NCBI RefSeq assembly: GCF_047730065.1
Contig: NZ_CP159829.1
Location: 620,001 to 684,000, forward strand
Source of the DNA: Njordibacter sp028825405
GTDB taxonomy: Bacteria > Pseudomonadota > Gammaproteobacteria > Pseudomonadales > Balneatricaceae
Length of the DNA stretch: 64,000 nt
Direction: 5' to 3'
Part shown: in pieces, positions 7,971-16,788 of the stretch
How the letters are laid out: every line of letters starts with the position of its first letter
How positions within the stretch are numbered: position 1 is the first letter of the stretch
Notes under the pieces: model-generated
What the model was told of the DNA's origin: nothing
Seen by the model: the letters and a program-made list of their open reading frames with translations, nothing else
Database searches by the model: none
Made by a program: the position numbers and the translations under genes

Positions 7971-9020
7971 TTAAGGGACTAGCTTTAAGATCGCACCAGG
8001 TTTTGGAGCCACAAAAAAATCAGGCGCCAATTGACGTTTGATTAATGCCTCAGCCAGCAATGTACGGGGCTCTTTAATCTTTTCGTCGGTTAACACAAAG
8101 GTGCCCCAGTGCATGCCAAATGACTTGGATACTTGCAAATCAAGGGCAACTTGCACCGCTTCTGCTGGATCAATATGTGAGCCTTTCATAAACCATCTGG
8201 GCTTATAGGCTCCAATGGGGATAAACGCAAAGTCTGGCGTTCCCAACCGCTCTTGCGTGGCCACAAAATCTTTGGAGTAGCCAGTATCACCAGCGTGGTA
8301 AAGTGATAGAGCAGGGCTTTTTAAAAACCAACCGCCCCACAAGCTAGTGTTACGTCCAGTAATGCCGCGTCCAGACCAATGTTGCACCGGTGTGAAGATA
8401 AATTCAGTTTGTTTGACTTGAATATTTTGCCACCACCTAAATTCTGACACATGATTTAAGCCTTCTGAGTCCAGTAATTCTTTATCACCTTGCGGTGCCA
8501 AAATAACCATATTTGGATTATTTTTTTGCAGTAATTTCAAACTTGGCAGATCAAGGTGGTCGTAATGATTGTGACTAATCAACACGGCATCAATCTTGGG
8601 TAATTGTTGCACTGACATAGCAGGTGGAATCAGTCGTTCTGGCCCAGCCCAGCTGACTGGAGAGGCCCGATCTGAGAAAATGGGGTCTGTTAAAATAGTC
8701 ACGTCGCCTGTGTCGATAAGGTAGGTGGCATGACCAATCCAAATGGCGTAGGGATGTGGTTGAGGCGTCAGATTGCGCCACTCATCAGAAACTTCTATAG
8801 CGACTCTTGCTGGTGATGCATTTTTGGATAGGCGCCACTCAATAACATCACCTAGGCTTTTAGGACCCACGTTTGGGTTAGTGTTATTAAAAGTTTCAGC
8901 GACACTGCAGGCCGGCAAAACGAGTGTAAAAATTAGCCCTGTGAGGGCAGAAAAAAAGCCTTTTTTGACCAATAATTGAGCGTTTAGATTCAAAATTATA
9001 CCTTTGACAGTTAATAACAC
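7971..9020 (-). CDS. MBL-fold hydrolase of the UlaG/NAPE-PLD-like group, probable lipoprotein
   Basis: This 349-residue protein has a hydrophobic N-terminus with a lipobox-like LPAC (Cys38), suggesting an exported lipoprotein. The metallo-beta-lactamase core carries the zinc motif HNHYDHLD near residue 150. Later ligands lie in the HWSGRG, HAGDTGY and MHWGTF segments. The PYAIWIGHATYLI and GRNTSLWGGW blocks resemble the NAPE-PLD/RomA-like branch, which cleaves phosphodiester bonds in lipids. The actual substrate is unknown. The gene is divergent from the next one, with 190 bases between them. Confidence 0.8.
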   Translation of the reverse strand: MLLTVKGIILNLNAQLLVKKGFFSALTGLIFTLVLPACSVAETFNNTNPNVGPKSLGDVIEWRLSKNASPARVAIEVSDEWRNLTPQPHPYAIWIGHATYLIDTGDVTILTDPIFSDRASPVSWAGPERLIPPAMSVQQLPKIDAVLISHNHYDHLDLPSLKLLQKNNPNMVILAPQGDKELLDSEGLNHVSEFRWWQNIQVKQTEFIFTPVQHWSGRGITGRNTSLWGGWFLKSPALSLYHAGDTGYSKDFVATQERLGTPDFAFIPIGAYKPRWFMKGSHIDPAEAVQVALDLQVSKSFGMHWGTFVLTDEKIKEPRTLLAEALIKRQLAPDFFVAPKPGAILKLVP

Positions 9021-9210
9021 TTAGCAGGCCTCTTTAGGGTCAATTGAGACGGTTGAATGACCTTTGATTTTGACCACATCATACATTAGAGCTGGCTCAA
9101 TAAGCTTAGAGTAGAAAATCTTTACTTATTTTGACACGGGCTAGGGGAATTATTTAGCAATGTGCTAGTCTAGATACTAAAATAATCTCATTACTGTTAA
9201 GGAAGATGCT

Positions 9211-9786
9211 ATGAACAAAATGACGCGATTGACTCTGCAAAAGGCCACTAAGCAACTGACTCTAAACTTTGCCTTAGCTGCCGCAGGCTTGGTGCTGGCA
9301 AGCGGTGCCTGCGCCCAAACGATGTTAGTGAAAGTATTACAAAAATCAGACGACATTGTGTCACAGGTGTATCAAGAAGTGCCTGTTAAATCGTGTCGAG
9401 TGGAACAAATCCCTATCTATGGTGCGCAATCAGGAGGCAAGCAACCCTCCACGGCTGATGTTGTGGCTGGTGCAATTTTTGGTGGTTTAATGGGTAATGC
9501 AGTGGGTGGCGGCAAGGGTAAAGATGCAGCCACCTTACTTGGCGCGATTGCTGGTGCAGACCTTGCCAATAAAGGCTCCTTTAGTGGCAACAGTAAGCAA
9601 GTGATTACCGGTCAGAGACAACAAGAAGTGTGCGATGTGGTGATGCAGCAGCGCAGTGTGAACCAAGTGACGGGTTACAAAACTTACATTGAATTTGGGG
9701 GCAATGTGTGGCAAATGACCACGACAATACCCTACACTAAGGGTGAGTTTTTGAGTGTTAATGTTGACATAACCCCCGCTGAATAA
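9211..9786 (+). CDS. Glycine-zipper envelope protein
   Basis: This 191-residue protein has a predicted signal peptide ending around ASGACAQ (residues 30-36). A glycine-rich hydrophobic stretch, VAGAIFGGLMGNAVGGGKGKD...LLGAIAGADLANKG (about 86-130), is typical of the glycine-zipper 2TM family found in outer-membrane or periplasmic proteins. There are two cysteines after the signal region. It is preceded by AAGGAAG, a good ribosome-binding site. Its function is unknown; such proteins are often linked to envelope integrity. It ends 3 bases before the convergent dehydratase gene. Confidence 0.75.
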   Translation: MNKMTRLTLQKATKQLTLNFALAAAGLVLASGACAQTMLVKVLQKSDDIVSQVYQEVPVKSCRVEQIPIYGAQSGGKQPSTADVVAGAIFGGLMGNAVGGGKGKDAATLLGAIAGADLANKGSFSGNSKQVITGQRQQEVCDVVMQQRSVNQVTGYKTYIEFGGNVWQMTTTIPYTKGEFLSVNVDITPAE

Positions 9787-9789
9787 TGA

Positions 9790-10770
9790 CTACTGGTTTA
9801 ATGCGAGACCCAGCATCGCTGGGTCTGTGTTACCGCCAGATAATATGACTAATGTAATTTTGTCTTTTATGGCTAAGCTGCGATTTAAAATAGCGGCTAA
9901 GCCAACGCAGCCTCCGGGTTCCACCACCACTTTTAATTGCTGCATGCACATCAGCATGGCTGCCAATACGTGTTTCTCCTGCACTACTTTAGCGCCTGCC
10001 AAATAGTGCTGCATAATGGGAAAATTTAACTCACCTACCATGGGTGTCATGATGGCATCACAGATAGAAGAGGGTGGGTTTTTATTCGACAAACGCAATC
10101 CAGCAGCTATTGAGTGCGCGGCATCGTCATAACCTTCCGGTTCTGCGCCCCAAACAGTGATGTTGGGGAAGTGTTGTTTGAGTGCTGTAGCGCTGCCAGT
10201 AATTAAACCTCCTCCGCCAATGGGTCCAATGGCTTGATCTGGAGTCAAACCTAAAGCCAACAGTTGATTTGCTGCTTCTAGTCCAATAGTGCCTTGGCCA
10301 GCAATGATATCTGCATCGTTATAGGGTGGGATAAGGGTAAGGTTATGCTGAAGGGCCAGTTGCTGGCCAATCGCCTCACGATTTTCCTTATGACGGTCAT
10401 ATAACACCACCGTAGCACCAAGGATTTTGGTATTTGCAATTTTAATCTGTGGTGCGTCAGCGGGCATGATAATGGTAGCAGGCACATCGAAGTGCGCCGC
10501 TGCCGCTGCGACTCCCTGCGCGTGATTGCCTGAAGAATAAGCAACGACCCCTGTCAGTTGATGGGCTTGGGCAAGTTTGTTGAGCTTATTAAAAGCACCA
10601 CGAAATTTAAATGAGCCGGTGCGCTGTAAGTTTTCAGCTTTAAATAACACTCGCCCTCCTAGTTGCTCATTAAGCATTGGAGATTCAAGCAGTGGGGTAA
10701 TAACGGCGTGGCCTTTAATGCGCAGGCTAGCAGCAACAATGTCTTGGTAATTAATTGCGAGGTCAGTCAT
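9790..10770 (-). CDS. PLP-dependent threonine/serine dehydratase (short, catabolic type)
   Basis: This 326-residue protein is a fold-type II PLP enzyme that deaminates threonine or serine to 2-oxo acids. The PLP lysine is K55 in SFKFRGAF. SSGNHAQG, which contacts the substrate, follows at about 80, and GGGGLITG, which holds the phosphate, at about 187. The C-terminal ACT regulatory domain of biosynthetic IlvA is absent, so this is the short TdcB or serine-racemase-like form. Racemase and dehydratase cannot be separated by sequence reading alone. Confidence 0.88.
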   Translation of the reverse strand: MTDLAINYQDIVAASLRIKGHAVITPLLESPMLNEQLGGRVLFKAENLQRTGSFKFRGAFNKLNKLAQAHQLTGVVAYSSGNHAQGVAAAAAHFDVPATIIMPADAPQIKIANTKILGATVVLYDRHKENREAIGQQLALQHNLTLIPPYNDADIIAGQGTIGLEAANQLLALGLTPDQAIGPIGGGGLITGSATALKQHFPNITVWGAEPEGYDDAAHSIAAGLRLSNKNPPSSICDAIMTPMVGELNFPIMQHYLAGAKVVQEKHVLAAMLMCMQQLKVVVEPGGCVGLAAILNRSLAIKDKITLVILSGGNTDPAMLGLALNQ

Positions 10771-10901
10771 AACGCATGGGGCCTATTTTGTAGCTATTTA
10801 ACATCAAATACTAGCATCTAATCATTCTCCTGCCAGCTAAAGTTCCTCAAAATAAAACCTGTGTTATAATAGGCGATTGCGTTTCTATTTGCCGTCGCCC
10901 T

Positions 10902-11252
10902 ATGACCTTGACCAGCCGTCCAAAATCACGCCTTAGGTTACCACCTAATAAGCATCAGGTTAAACAAGAGTTAGCCCAAGATGTCGAGAATTTTTTAGCG
11001 CGCGGCGGCAGCGTTGAGCAGATAGGGCAGGGTGAAACAGCTTTAGTTAACGGCTGTTTTAATCAGCAGCGCGCAACAATAGCAAGCCAGGTACAGACAC
11101 GCACGTTGCTGTCCTCTCAAGTTGAGGCCATAGAAAAACGTAAAGAAGAACGTCGCCAACCTAAGCCTACCCCTGTAAAAACCAATCGTCGGCCTACCAA
11201 AAAGTGGATTTATGACGACTTTGGCGAACCTTTGCGTTGGGTTTGGTCCTAG
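10902..11252 (+). CDS. Small basic protein with FLxRGGxVxxI motif
   Basis: This 116-residue, highly basic protein has a short N-terminal conserved segment, AQDVENFLARGGSVEQI, and a C-terminal segment, TKKWIYDDFGEPLRWVW, joined by a polar linker. The first segment recalls the conserved part of SutA-type RNA-polymerase-binding proteins of pseudomonads. That is a resemblance only, and the acidic N-terminus of SutA is missing. A TATAAT box at 10865-10870 lies 31 bases before the ATG, while no good Shine-Dalgarno is visible. It sits alone between a divergent dehydratase gene and a convergent permease gene. Confidence 0.6.
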   Translation: MTLTSRPKSRLRLPPNKHQVKQELAQDVENFLARGGSVEQIGQGETALVNGCFNQQRATIASQVQTRTLLSSQVEAIEKRKEERRQPKPTPVKTNRRPTKKWIYDDFGEPLRWVWS

Positions 11253-11321
11253 TAGTTAAACGACTAATTTAATGCCAAGTGAGCGCTTTGATGTAAGTCG
11301 TTTTTAGGGCTTAAAGCAGCA

Positions 11322-12587
11322 TTAGGCCAATGCCGAATAGACAAAAAATCCCGCACAGTTGATGCCATAAAGTAGAGCGATCGGCAGGCTATTGGCGCGC
11401 GCAATGTGGCTACCTTTAATATTGTAATTACCTTGCATAGCAAGCAGTGTACCCGAAACTGGATTAATTGCGCTGCCCAATCCCCAAGCCGATAAAAAGG
11501 TCATAGCCAGTAGGTTGGGATCAGGCTCTAGGGTTAGCAATAAAGGTGCAATAACCGCCATAATCATAATGGAATGAATGCCCAAACGAGCCACTAGCAG
11601 GCAAAATCCGAGGGTCAAACAAGCTTCTACCGCTTCATAATGACTAAAGGGGAGCCATGGTGGCATGACCTTAAATAAGGCACCTAAGCCAATAGCAAAA
11701 ACCCCAGCAGCTAAAAATAACATCATTTCGTTGTGCATGTTGGCTAAGCGGCTGCAAATGTGAAGGTGCAGTTGGTTAGCCCGACCCTCATATAGCAATA
11801 CCACGACCACCAATACGGGTGCACTGATGGCAATGATTTGTGTGATAGCGAGCATGGGCCAAATTTCATGAGCGATAATCACAGCCACCGCCAATAGCGC
11901 AGGAAGAACTAGACTTCGACCTTTCAGAGGGTATCCGGTGAGCTTCACTTCTGGCTCTTGATGCAACCAATAAAGCATGACTAAGCTAATCAGCCCCATG
12001 GGAACGCCCACGCTCATTACCGTCAACATGTCCATATTTGGCACTAAGCTTAAGGTGTATGCCATAGCCGCAAAAAATGGTGACCAAAGTGCACATACTG
12101 CGAAGTTGACAGTGAGCAAACTGGCAGTGCGTGTATCTACCTGACGACGGGCGCTGAGTTTGTCTGCAATAATTAATAGCGCAGACATGTTAATGATAGC
12201 GCTAAAAAAGTGCCCCGACGCCAAAGTGCTAATAAGGCCTTTTCTGCCTGCGGGTGGTTGTCTTTTTTTACTTTGCTTAGAGGGTGTGGCAATGAGGCTT
12301 AAAAAGCTCACTGCGGCTAGCATAGCGAGCAGATTAGTATTGCTATTGATTAGTTGAAAAAATGGCGCGGAAGCACCCTCAAAGAGGCTGTAGGTTAAAC
12401 CAGCTAACCCAATGCTGATCAAAACCATGGACTGTATTAAAGAACGTCGAGCGAGCAGGCTAAAAGACGCCAATGCAAAGCCCCAGAGCAATATGCCGGC
12501 AACGGGATAGAGCATTGGCAAGGCCAAGGACAAAACGCTTAAAAGCAGTCCCAAAGCCAAGCTGTAACCGCGTAATTTCTGCGTCAA
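11322..12587 (-). CDS. Polytopic membrane permease, ion-transporter-like
   Basis: This 421-residue protein has about ten to twelve hydrophobic segments. It has internal pseudo-symmetry, with glycine/proline-rich re-entrant-like motifs LASGHFFSAIINMSALL and AWGLGSAINPVSGTLLA in the two halves. That arrangement resembles ion-transporter superfamily carriers such as ArsB, NhaD and DcuC, but no specific family is evident and the substrate is unknown. The start is a TTG whose first bases overlap the TGA stop of the upstream GST gene, so the two genes are translationally coupled. Confidence 0.65.
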   Translation of the reverse strand: MTQKLRGYSLALGLLLSVLSLALPMLYPVAGILLWGFALASFSLLARRSLIQSMVLISIGLAGLTYSLFEGASAPFFQLINSNTNLLAMLAAVSFLSLIATPSKQSKKRQPPAGRKGLISTLASGHFFSAIINMSALLIIADKLSARRQVDTRTASLLTVNFAVCALWSPFFAAMAYTLSLVPNMDMLTVMSVGVPMGLISLVMLYWLHQEPEVKLTGYPLKGRSLVLPALLAVAVIIAHEIWPMLAITQIIAISAPVLVVVVLLYEGRANQLHLHICSRLANMHNEMMLFLAAGVFAIGLGALFKVMPPWLPFSHYEAVEACLTLGFCLLVARLGIHSIMIMAVIAPLLLTLEPDPNLLAMTFLSAWGLGSAINPVSGTLLAMQGNYNIKGSHIARANSLPIALLYGINCAGFFVYSALA

Positions 12588-13261
12588 GGGACTAAGTGTG
12601 TTGGGCGAATTTTATCAAGCGTCACCTTTTCTCGCTCAACTAGAGTGTGCCACATAGATTGGCTTAACATGCGTTCAAAATAGGCCGCCAAAGTGGGCCA
12701 TTTTCTGTGGTCTATGGCTTCGCCAGCATGCATAAAATTAATCATTTGGCTGGTAATCGCAATATCAGCTAAAGAGCAACAATGACCAACAAAGTAGTCC
12801 TGTGTGCCCAGTTGGCTGGTAAGGTAATCCAATAGGAGTGGTATGTGGTGCTCTAGAGCTCTGCCAATAAGTTCTTCATCAGGAGTCTTGCCTGACACGG
12901 GTAGAATAATGCGTTGTCTAAAGACCGTAAAAGTGAGCCTTGGGGCAAGTTCGTAATCAGCAAACTTCTCCAGCCAGCGCATCTGAGCCCGAAGTTTTGC
13001 TGTGGAAGGAATAAGTGATGTTAATGCGTCGTGGCCTAAGGATTCGATAAGGTAATGACAGATAATGCTAGAATCAGCTTGAAACCAGTCATCTTGTTGC
13101 AGCACAGGTACTCTTTTAAAAGGGCTAATGGTGACAAAGTCATCGGGCACAGAGCCAGGCACTACAATTTTTAGTTTGTATTTAGTGTTAGAAAGGTTCA
13201 GCAAGTACATCACCTTGCGTACAAAAGGCGAGAGTGGCGCACCGTGAAGTGTAAAGGCCAT
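12584..13261 (-). CDS. Glutathione S-transferase family protein
   Basis: This 225-residue protein has an N-terminal thioredoxin-like domain with GAPLSPFVRKV (possible catalytic Ser11), the cis-proline block KRVPVLQQDD, and the ADSSIICHYL glutathione-binding segment at about 61-70. It is followed by an all-helical C-terminal domain with SLADIAI. It probably conjugates or reduces electrophiles in the cytoplasm; its specific class is not clear. It overlaps the downstream permease by four bases, which suggests a shared function such as handling of a modified small molecule (inference). Confidence 0.85.
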   Translation of the reverse strand: MAFTLHGAPLSPFVRKVMYLLNLSNTKYKLKIVVPGSVPDDFVTISPFKRVPVLQQDDWFQADSSIICHYLIESLGHDALTSLIPSTAKLRAQMRWLEKFADYELAPRLTFTVFRQRIILPVSGKTPDEELIGRALEHHIPLLLDYLTSQLGTQDYFVGHCCSLADIAITSQMINFMHAGEAIDHRKWPTLAAYFERMLSQSMWHTLVEREKVTLDKIRPTHLVP

Positions 13262-13397
13262 ATTAGAAAACCAAAAAAATAGTTAGCGCTATTGTGGCTG
13301 AGAGGGTGCGTAAACTCAAATAATTTACGAATATAGTGGTCCCTTGTAATAAATAACTAAGTGGTTGAAATAAACCCAATAATTTTTACATTAGTGC

Positions 13398-13426
13398 TTG
13401 ACAGAAAACGGCTCAATCACTACTAT
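13398..13426 (+). promoter_or_regulatory. Sigma-70 promoter of first tRNA-Glu/Gly block
   Basis: TTGACA at 13398-13403 and TACTAT at 13421-13426 are separated by 17 bases, a near-consensus sigma-70 promoter 48 bases upstream of tRNA-Glu. The same two hexamers with the same spacing precede the second tRNA block. Confidence 0.8.
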
Positions 13427-13474
13427 GCGCACTCCAGTTTGGTACGACCAAAAGGTCAGATCAAGCGCGAATGT

Positions 13475-13550
13475 GTCCCGTTCGTCTAGTGGTCCAGGAC
13501 ACTGCCCTTTCACGGCGGTAACAGGGGTTCGAACCCCCTACGGGATACCA
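13475..13550 (+). tRNA. tRNA-Glu(TTC), copy 1
   Basis: This 76-base cloverleaf has acceptor arms GTCCCGT and ACGGGAT, anticodon TTC in the loop CTTTCAC, T-arm GGGGTTCGAACCCCC and encoded CCA. The first acceptor pair is G-U, as in the second copy. Confidence 0.97.
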
Positions 13551-13660
13551 CTTATTTTGGACTACAGTTAGAAGTCAGACGTTTGACTTAAATCCTAACC
13601 TCCAACTGTAAACTTAAAATAAGTAAAGGCAAATCACACGCCTCCAACAAGTGATATGTA

Positions 13661-13736
<76 letters not shown>

Positions 13737-13779
13737 TTTTTAATCCTAAGAGCAATCTACTTTTAGCGGAGTTAACAAG

Positions 13780-14232
13780 ATGAAAACAAGCCTACCAATC
13801 GTCATTATGCTAGCCACACTTTTATTACCCAGCAGCATTTATGCCGCTGGACATCAAGTCAAAATGCTAAATAGCGGCGCCGATGGTTATATGGTATTCG
13901 AACCAGCAGTCTTATCTGTGCAAATGGGCGATACTGTTACTTTTTTGGCAACCGATATGGCACATAACTCAGCGTCGATTGCAGGCATGATCCCAGAAGG
14001 TGCCAGCCCTTGGTATGGAGAAATCAGTACAGATATCACAGTGACCTTCGACCAAGCCGGCGTCTATGTATATCAGTGCACGCCGCATGCTATGATGGCC
14101 ATGGTTGGAGTCATTAATGTAGGAGAAGGAAAAGGGAATTTAGCAGCTATTAAATCAGCAGCTGTGAAAAAAAGCACTGGATTTGTGGCTAATAAGGAGC
14201 GCTTAGATAATTATTTAGCCCAGCTTGACTAA
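13780..14232 (+). CDS. Pseudoazurin-type blue copper protein
   Basis: This 150-residue protein is an exported type 1 copper protein with a signal peptide of about 22 residues ending near SIYAAG. The copper ligands are readable: His62 in MAHNSAS, then Cys100, His103 and Met108 in QCTPHAMMAM, the pseudoazurin spacing. Pseudoazurins carry electrons in the periplasm, classically to nitrite or nitrous oxide reductase, but no such partner is in the window. It begins 43 bases after tRNA-Gly, between two copies of a tRNA block, with a good Shine-Dalgarno (AGCGGAG). Its partner enzyme is unknown. Confidence 0.93.
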   Translation: MKTSLPIVIMLATLLLPSSIYAAGHQVKMLNSGADGYMVFEPAVLSVQMGDTVTFLATDMAHNSASIAGMIPEGASPWYGEISTDITVTFDQAGVYVYQCTPHAMMAMVGVINVGEGKGNLAAIKSAAVKKSTGFVANKERLDNYLAQLD

Positions 14233-14494
14233 ATCACTCAGCAACGTAACCCATATATGAGCAACAGTTAAACTAGGAATAATTCAGTTGGGCTTTTAAA
14301 GCGAAGCAATTGTTGCAGCATAATGACAGTGATAACAGCAGACTTCTAAATATTAACTTTCGCCTTGTGTGCGCTTCATTTTTCTTGCTCTCCCCTAGGT
14401 GGGCCAAAAAAAATCCCTAATAGTCAAGCTAGATGCCCTGACTTGGCTTAAATTATTAAATACCGGCGATTACCCATCATAAGCCAATTATCGG

Positions 14495-14523
14495 TTGACA
14501 TAATCCAGCAAAATCAATACTAT
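14495..14523 (+). promoter_or_regulatory. Sigma-70 promoter of second tRNA block
   Basis: TTGACA at 14495-14500 and TACTAT at 14518-14523 are 17 bases apart, matching the promoter of the first block. This lies inside the 318-base gap after the pseudoazurin gene; nothing else is recognised there. Confidence 0.8.
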
Positions 14524-14550
14524 CCTGCCCACTCTTTGAAGAGCTATAGC

Positions 14551-14626
14551 GTCCCGTTCGTCTAGTGGCCTAGGACACTGCCCTTTCACGGCGGCGACAG
14601 GGGTTCGAACCCCCTACGGGATGCCA
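14551..14626 (+). tRNA. tRNA-Glu(TTC), copy 2
   Basis: This 76-base cloverleaf is nearly identical to copy 1. Differences are confined to the D-loop (GGCCT for GGTCC), one variable-loop base and the discriminator base (G for A). The anticodon is TTC and CCA is encoded. Confidence 0.97.
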
Positions 14627-14703
14627 ACAAAACAGCCTCTCAAATTAGGGTCTAGGGTTAGAGTAGTAAAGGCGCGTCACATGCCTTAAAATAGTGATGT
14701 GTA

Positions 14704-14779
<76 letters not shown>

Positions 14780-14785
14780 AATTTA

Positions 14786-14859
14786 GGCCGAATGGCAGAG
14801 TGGTTATGCACCGGATTGCAAATCCGCTAACCCCGGTTCGATTCCGGGTTCGGCCTCCA
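14786..14859 (+). tRNA. tRNA-Cys(GCA)
   Basis: This 74-base cloverleaf has acceptor arms GGCCGAA and TTCGGCC, anticodon GCA in the loop TTGCAAA, T-arm CCCGGTTCGATTCCGGG and encoded CCA. It directly follows tRNA-Gly, as in the Gly-Cys-Leu cluster known from enterobacteria. Confidence 0.97.
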
Positions 14860-15110
14860 CTTTTATAGGGTTGTGACGAAGCGAGTCATAGACTTTCTCT
14901 TAGTTTTTTCTCATCTGCACTATTGAGCCCGAATTAAGGTTTGAGCCAACCGTTTAGGTAACCCAGTCGCTAAGCGATATCTTAATGCATCAGTTTTGAT
15001 CACCACAGTTAATAAATGAACTAACCCGGCGCAAATTGAGAGTTATTTGACGCTCTGGGTGTTTAACCTTATCGATCTGACTGTATAATCCGCAGCTTAA
15101 GGAGATCTAC

Positions 15111-16301
15111 ATGTCACTATTAAATTCTTTACCTGAAAATTCTGGAATCATTATCTGCGGCCATGGCAGCCGAGCCAAAATTGCTGAAGAAGAGTTCAGC
15201 CTATTGGCAACTGGATTGCGCGCTAGGTTCCCCCAGCTCGAAGTTGAATATGGTTTTTTGGAATATTCTTCACCAAATATACACATGGCATTAGATCGTT
15301 TGATCGCAAAGGGCATTACTAACATCTATGCGGTGCCTGGTATGCTGTTTTCAGCGACCCATGCACAGAATGATATTCCCTCTGTCTTAACCACTTATAT
15401 GCAGAAAAACCCTGCACTGACCATTAAATATGGCAAAGAGCTGGGCTTACATGACGAAATGATCATGGCCTTTCAACACCGAATTATGGAAGCCGTTAAC
15501 CTCTCTGAAATGCCAAAACCGGGTGCTTTATACGATACCATGCTGGTAGTAGTAGGTCGGGGTACATCGGTGGCACAAGCCAATGCAGAGGTGTCTAAAC
15601 TCACTCGTATTTTGGCAGAAAATATGGGCTTTGGTTGGTGTGAAACTGTGTATTCTGGCGTCACTTTTCCCTCGGTGGGTCGGGGCTTAGAGATGGCCTT
15701 AAAACTTGGCTTTAAGAAAATAGTGGTGGCTCCATATTTCCTTTTTTCAGGCAAACTAATTGGCCGAATTCATGGTTATATTGAAAAGGTCGTCGCTGAT
15801 CATCCTGACGTCAGTTTTCACGTTGCAGATTATCTGCGTGATCAATCTCATGTGATTAATACCTTCGTTGAGAGAATTGAAGAAACCGTGTCACAACCTG
15901 CCGTTAACGATGGCCTAATGGAAAACTTTCAAGCAAGGCTCGCTGCTGGTGAAGTCACGGTTCACCATCATCATGCTGAGTTTAAGCCAGAAGTTGAATC
16001 GGTGGCAGAAGCTCATACCCACACTCACACTCACACTCATGGTCACACTCATGGTCACAGCCACGAGCATGCGCATGCGCATCAAAAGGAGGCTGGACAC
16101 AGCCGTTCTGGTCATGGGCATACCCATGCTCCCTATCGACACATTGCTCATCCACATGGGCCCAGAACCATGATTGATGAAAATGTTTGCTGTTGCTTTA
16201 TGGGACAGTTTCCTCAAGCTGTGGTGGATGAGGAACGTGCGCTTCGGTTAGCCTTAGGTAGGCCAGTGATTGATCAAATTCCTCAGTGTAAGGTGAAGTA
16301 G
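15111..16301 (+). CDS. cbiX: CbiX-type sirohydrochlorin chelatase with His-rich tract
   Basis: This 396-residue protein has two tandem chelatase domains. The N-terminal one carries GHGSR near residue 20 and the metal-site histidine in MLFSATHAQNDIP. The second domain (about 140-260) keeps VVVGRGTS and APYFLFSGKLIGRIHGYI. A tract of about 75 residues (roughly 282-356) is extremely rich in histidine, mostly as HT, HG and HA pairs, followed by ENVCCCFMGQF. CbiX inserts cobalt into sirohydrochlorin in the anaerobic cobalamin route, and related enzymes insert nickel or iron. The His tract could buffer the metal. No other cobalamin genes are nearby and no cobalamin riboswitch is seen upstream. Confidence 0.85.
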   Translation: MSLLNSLPENSGIIICGHGSRAKIAEEEFSLLATGLRARFPQLEVEYGFLEYSSPNIHMALDRLIAKGITNIYAVPGMLFSATHAQNDIPSVLTTYMQKNPALTIKYGKELGLHDEMIMAFQHRIMEAVNLSEMPKPGALYDTMLVVVGRGTSVAQANAEVSKLTRILAENMGFGWCETVYSGVTFPSVGRGLEMALKLGFKKIVVAPYFLFSGKLIGRIHGYIEKVVADHPDVSFHVADYLRDQSHVINTFVERIEETVSQPAVNDGLMENFQARLAAGEVTVHHHHAEFKPEVESVAEAHTHTHTHTHGHTHGHSHEHAHAHQKEAGHSRSGHGHTHAPYRHIAHPHGPRTMIDENVCCCFMGQFPQAVVDEERALRLALGRPVIDQIPQCKVK

Positions 16302-16440
16302 GGCTTTTGATAGCGTTGCCTTGTGGGGACGTGCAAAGGGGCATTAGAACAAGTATCGTGTTTTGAATCGGCGTTGTACTATTTAATTAGTGCTGCTGGC
16401 CAGAGGGATAAAAAGATTGAGTTTAGGACTCTTCACAAAC

Positions 16441-16470
16441 AACATAGGTCAGCCAATGATGGCCTATGTT
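16441..16470. other. Inverted repeat in the cbiX-tRNA-Leu gap
   Basis: Ten-base arms, AACATAGGTC and GGCCTATGTT (one G-U pair), flank a 10-base loop. No T-run follows, so termination is doubtful. The rest of the 327-base gap holds only the tRNA-Leu promoter. Confidence 0.4.
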
Positions 16471-16565
16471 AATGTGCGTTTAAACCTGCATCAGCGATAA
16501 TTTATAAGGCAAATCAGATGGTTTTAAACTAACAGCATTTAAAGCTTAAAAACCTAGGTCATGCT

Positions 16566-16594
16566 GTTGCGATTTTTAAACCATAATGTATAAT
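16566..16594 (+). promoter_or_regulatory. Sigma-70 promoter of tRNA-Leu
   Basis: TTGCGA at 16566-16571 and TATAAT at 16589-16594 have a 17-base spacer and end 34 bases before tRNA-Leu. The tRNA therefore has its own promoter rather than being read from the Gly-Cys cluster. Confidence 0.7.
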
Positions 16595-16628
16595 CACGCC
16601 TCTTCTTCGGGAGACGTTCACCCTACAT

Positions 16629-16714
16629 GCCTTGGTGGTGGAATTGGTATACACACGAGACTTAAAATCTCGCGGCTTATGGCTATGCGGGTTCAAGTCC
16701 CGCCCAAGGCACCA
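16629..16714 (+). tRNA. tRNA-Leu(TAA), integration target
   Basis: This is an 86-base class II tRNA with acceptor arms GCCTTGG and CCAAGGC, anticodon TAA in CTTAAAA, a long variable arm, T-arm GCGGGTTCAAGTCCCGC and encoded CCA. Its last 14 bases (16701-16714) recur exactly at 23053-23066, marking it as an integrative-element attachment gene. Confidence 0.97.
16701..16714 (+). repeat. attL core: 3' end of tRNA-Leu
   Basis: The 14 bases CGCCCAAGGCACCA at the tRNA 3' end are repeated in the same orientation 6.35 kb away. A tRNA 3' end with a matching downstream direct repeat is the classic footprint of tyrosine-integrase insertion. Confidence 0.75.
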
Positions 16715-16788
16715 AGATTCCTCAGGAACCCTCCTGAAACCCCCATGATACCGGCACTTCCATCAATTTTTCTTGTGGGGTGTGTACC

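Noticed and set aside
14860..15110. Possible cobalamin riboswitch before cbiX
   Set aside because: No B12-box-like sequence or expected fold elements could be found; the region has only generic AT-rich sequence.
15915..16217. Open frames opposite and alongside the cbiX His tract
   Set aside because: They arise from the repetitive CAT/CAC codons of the real gene and have no independent support.
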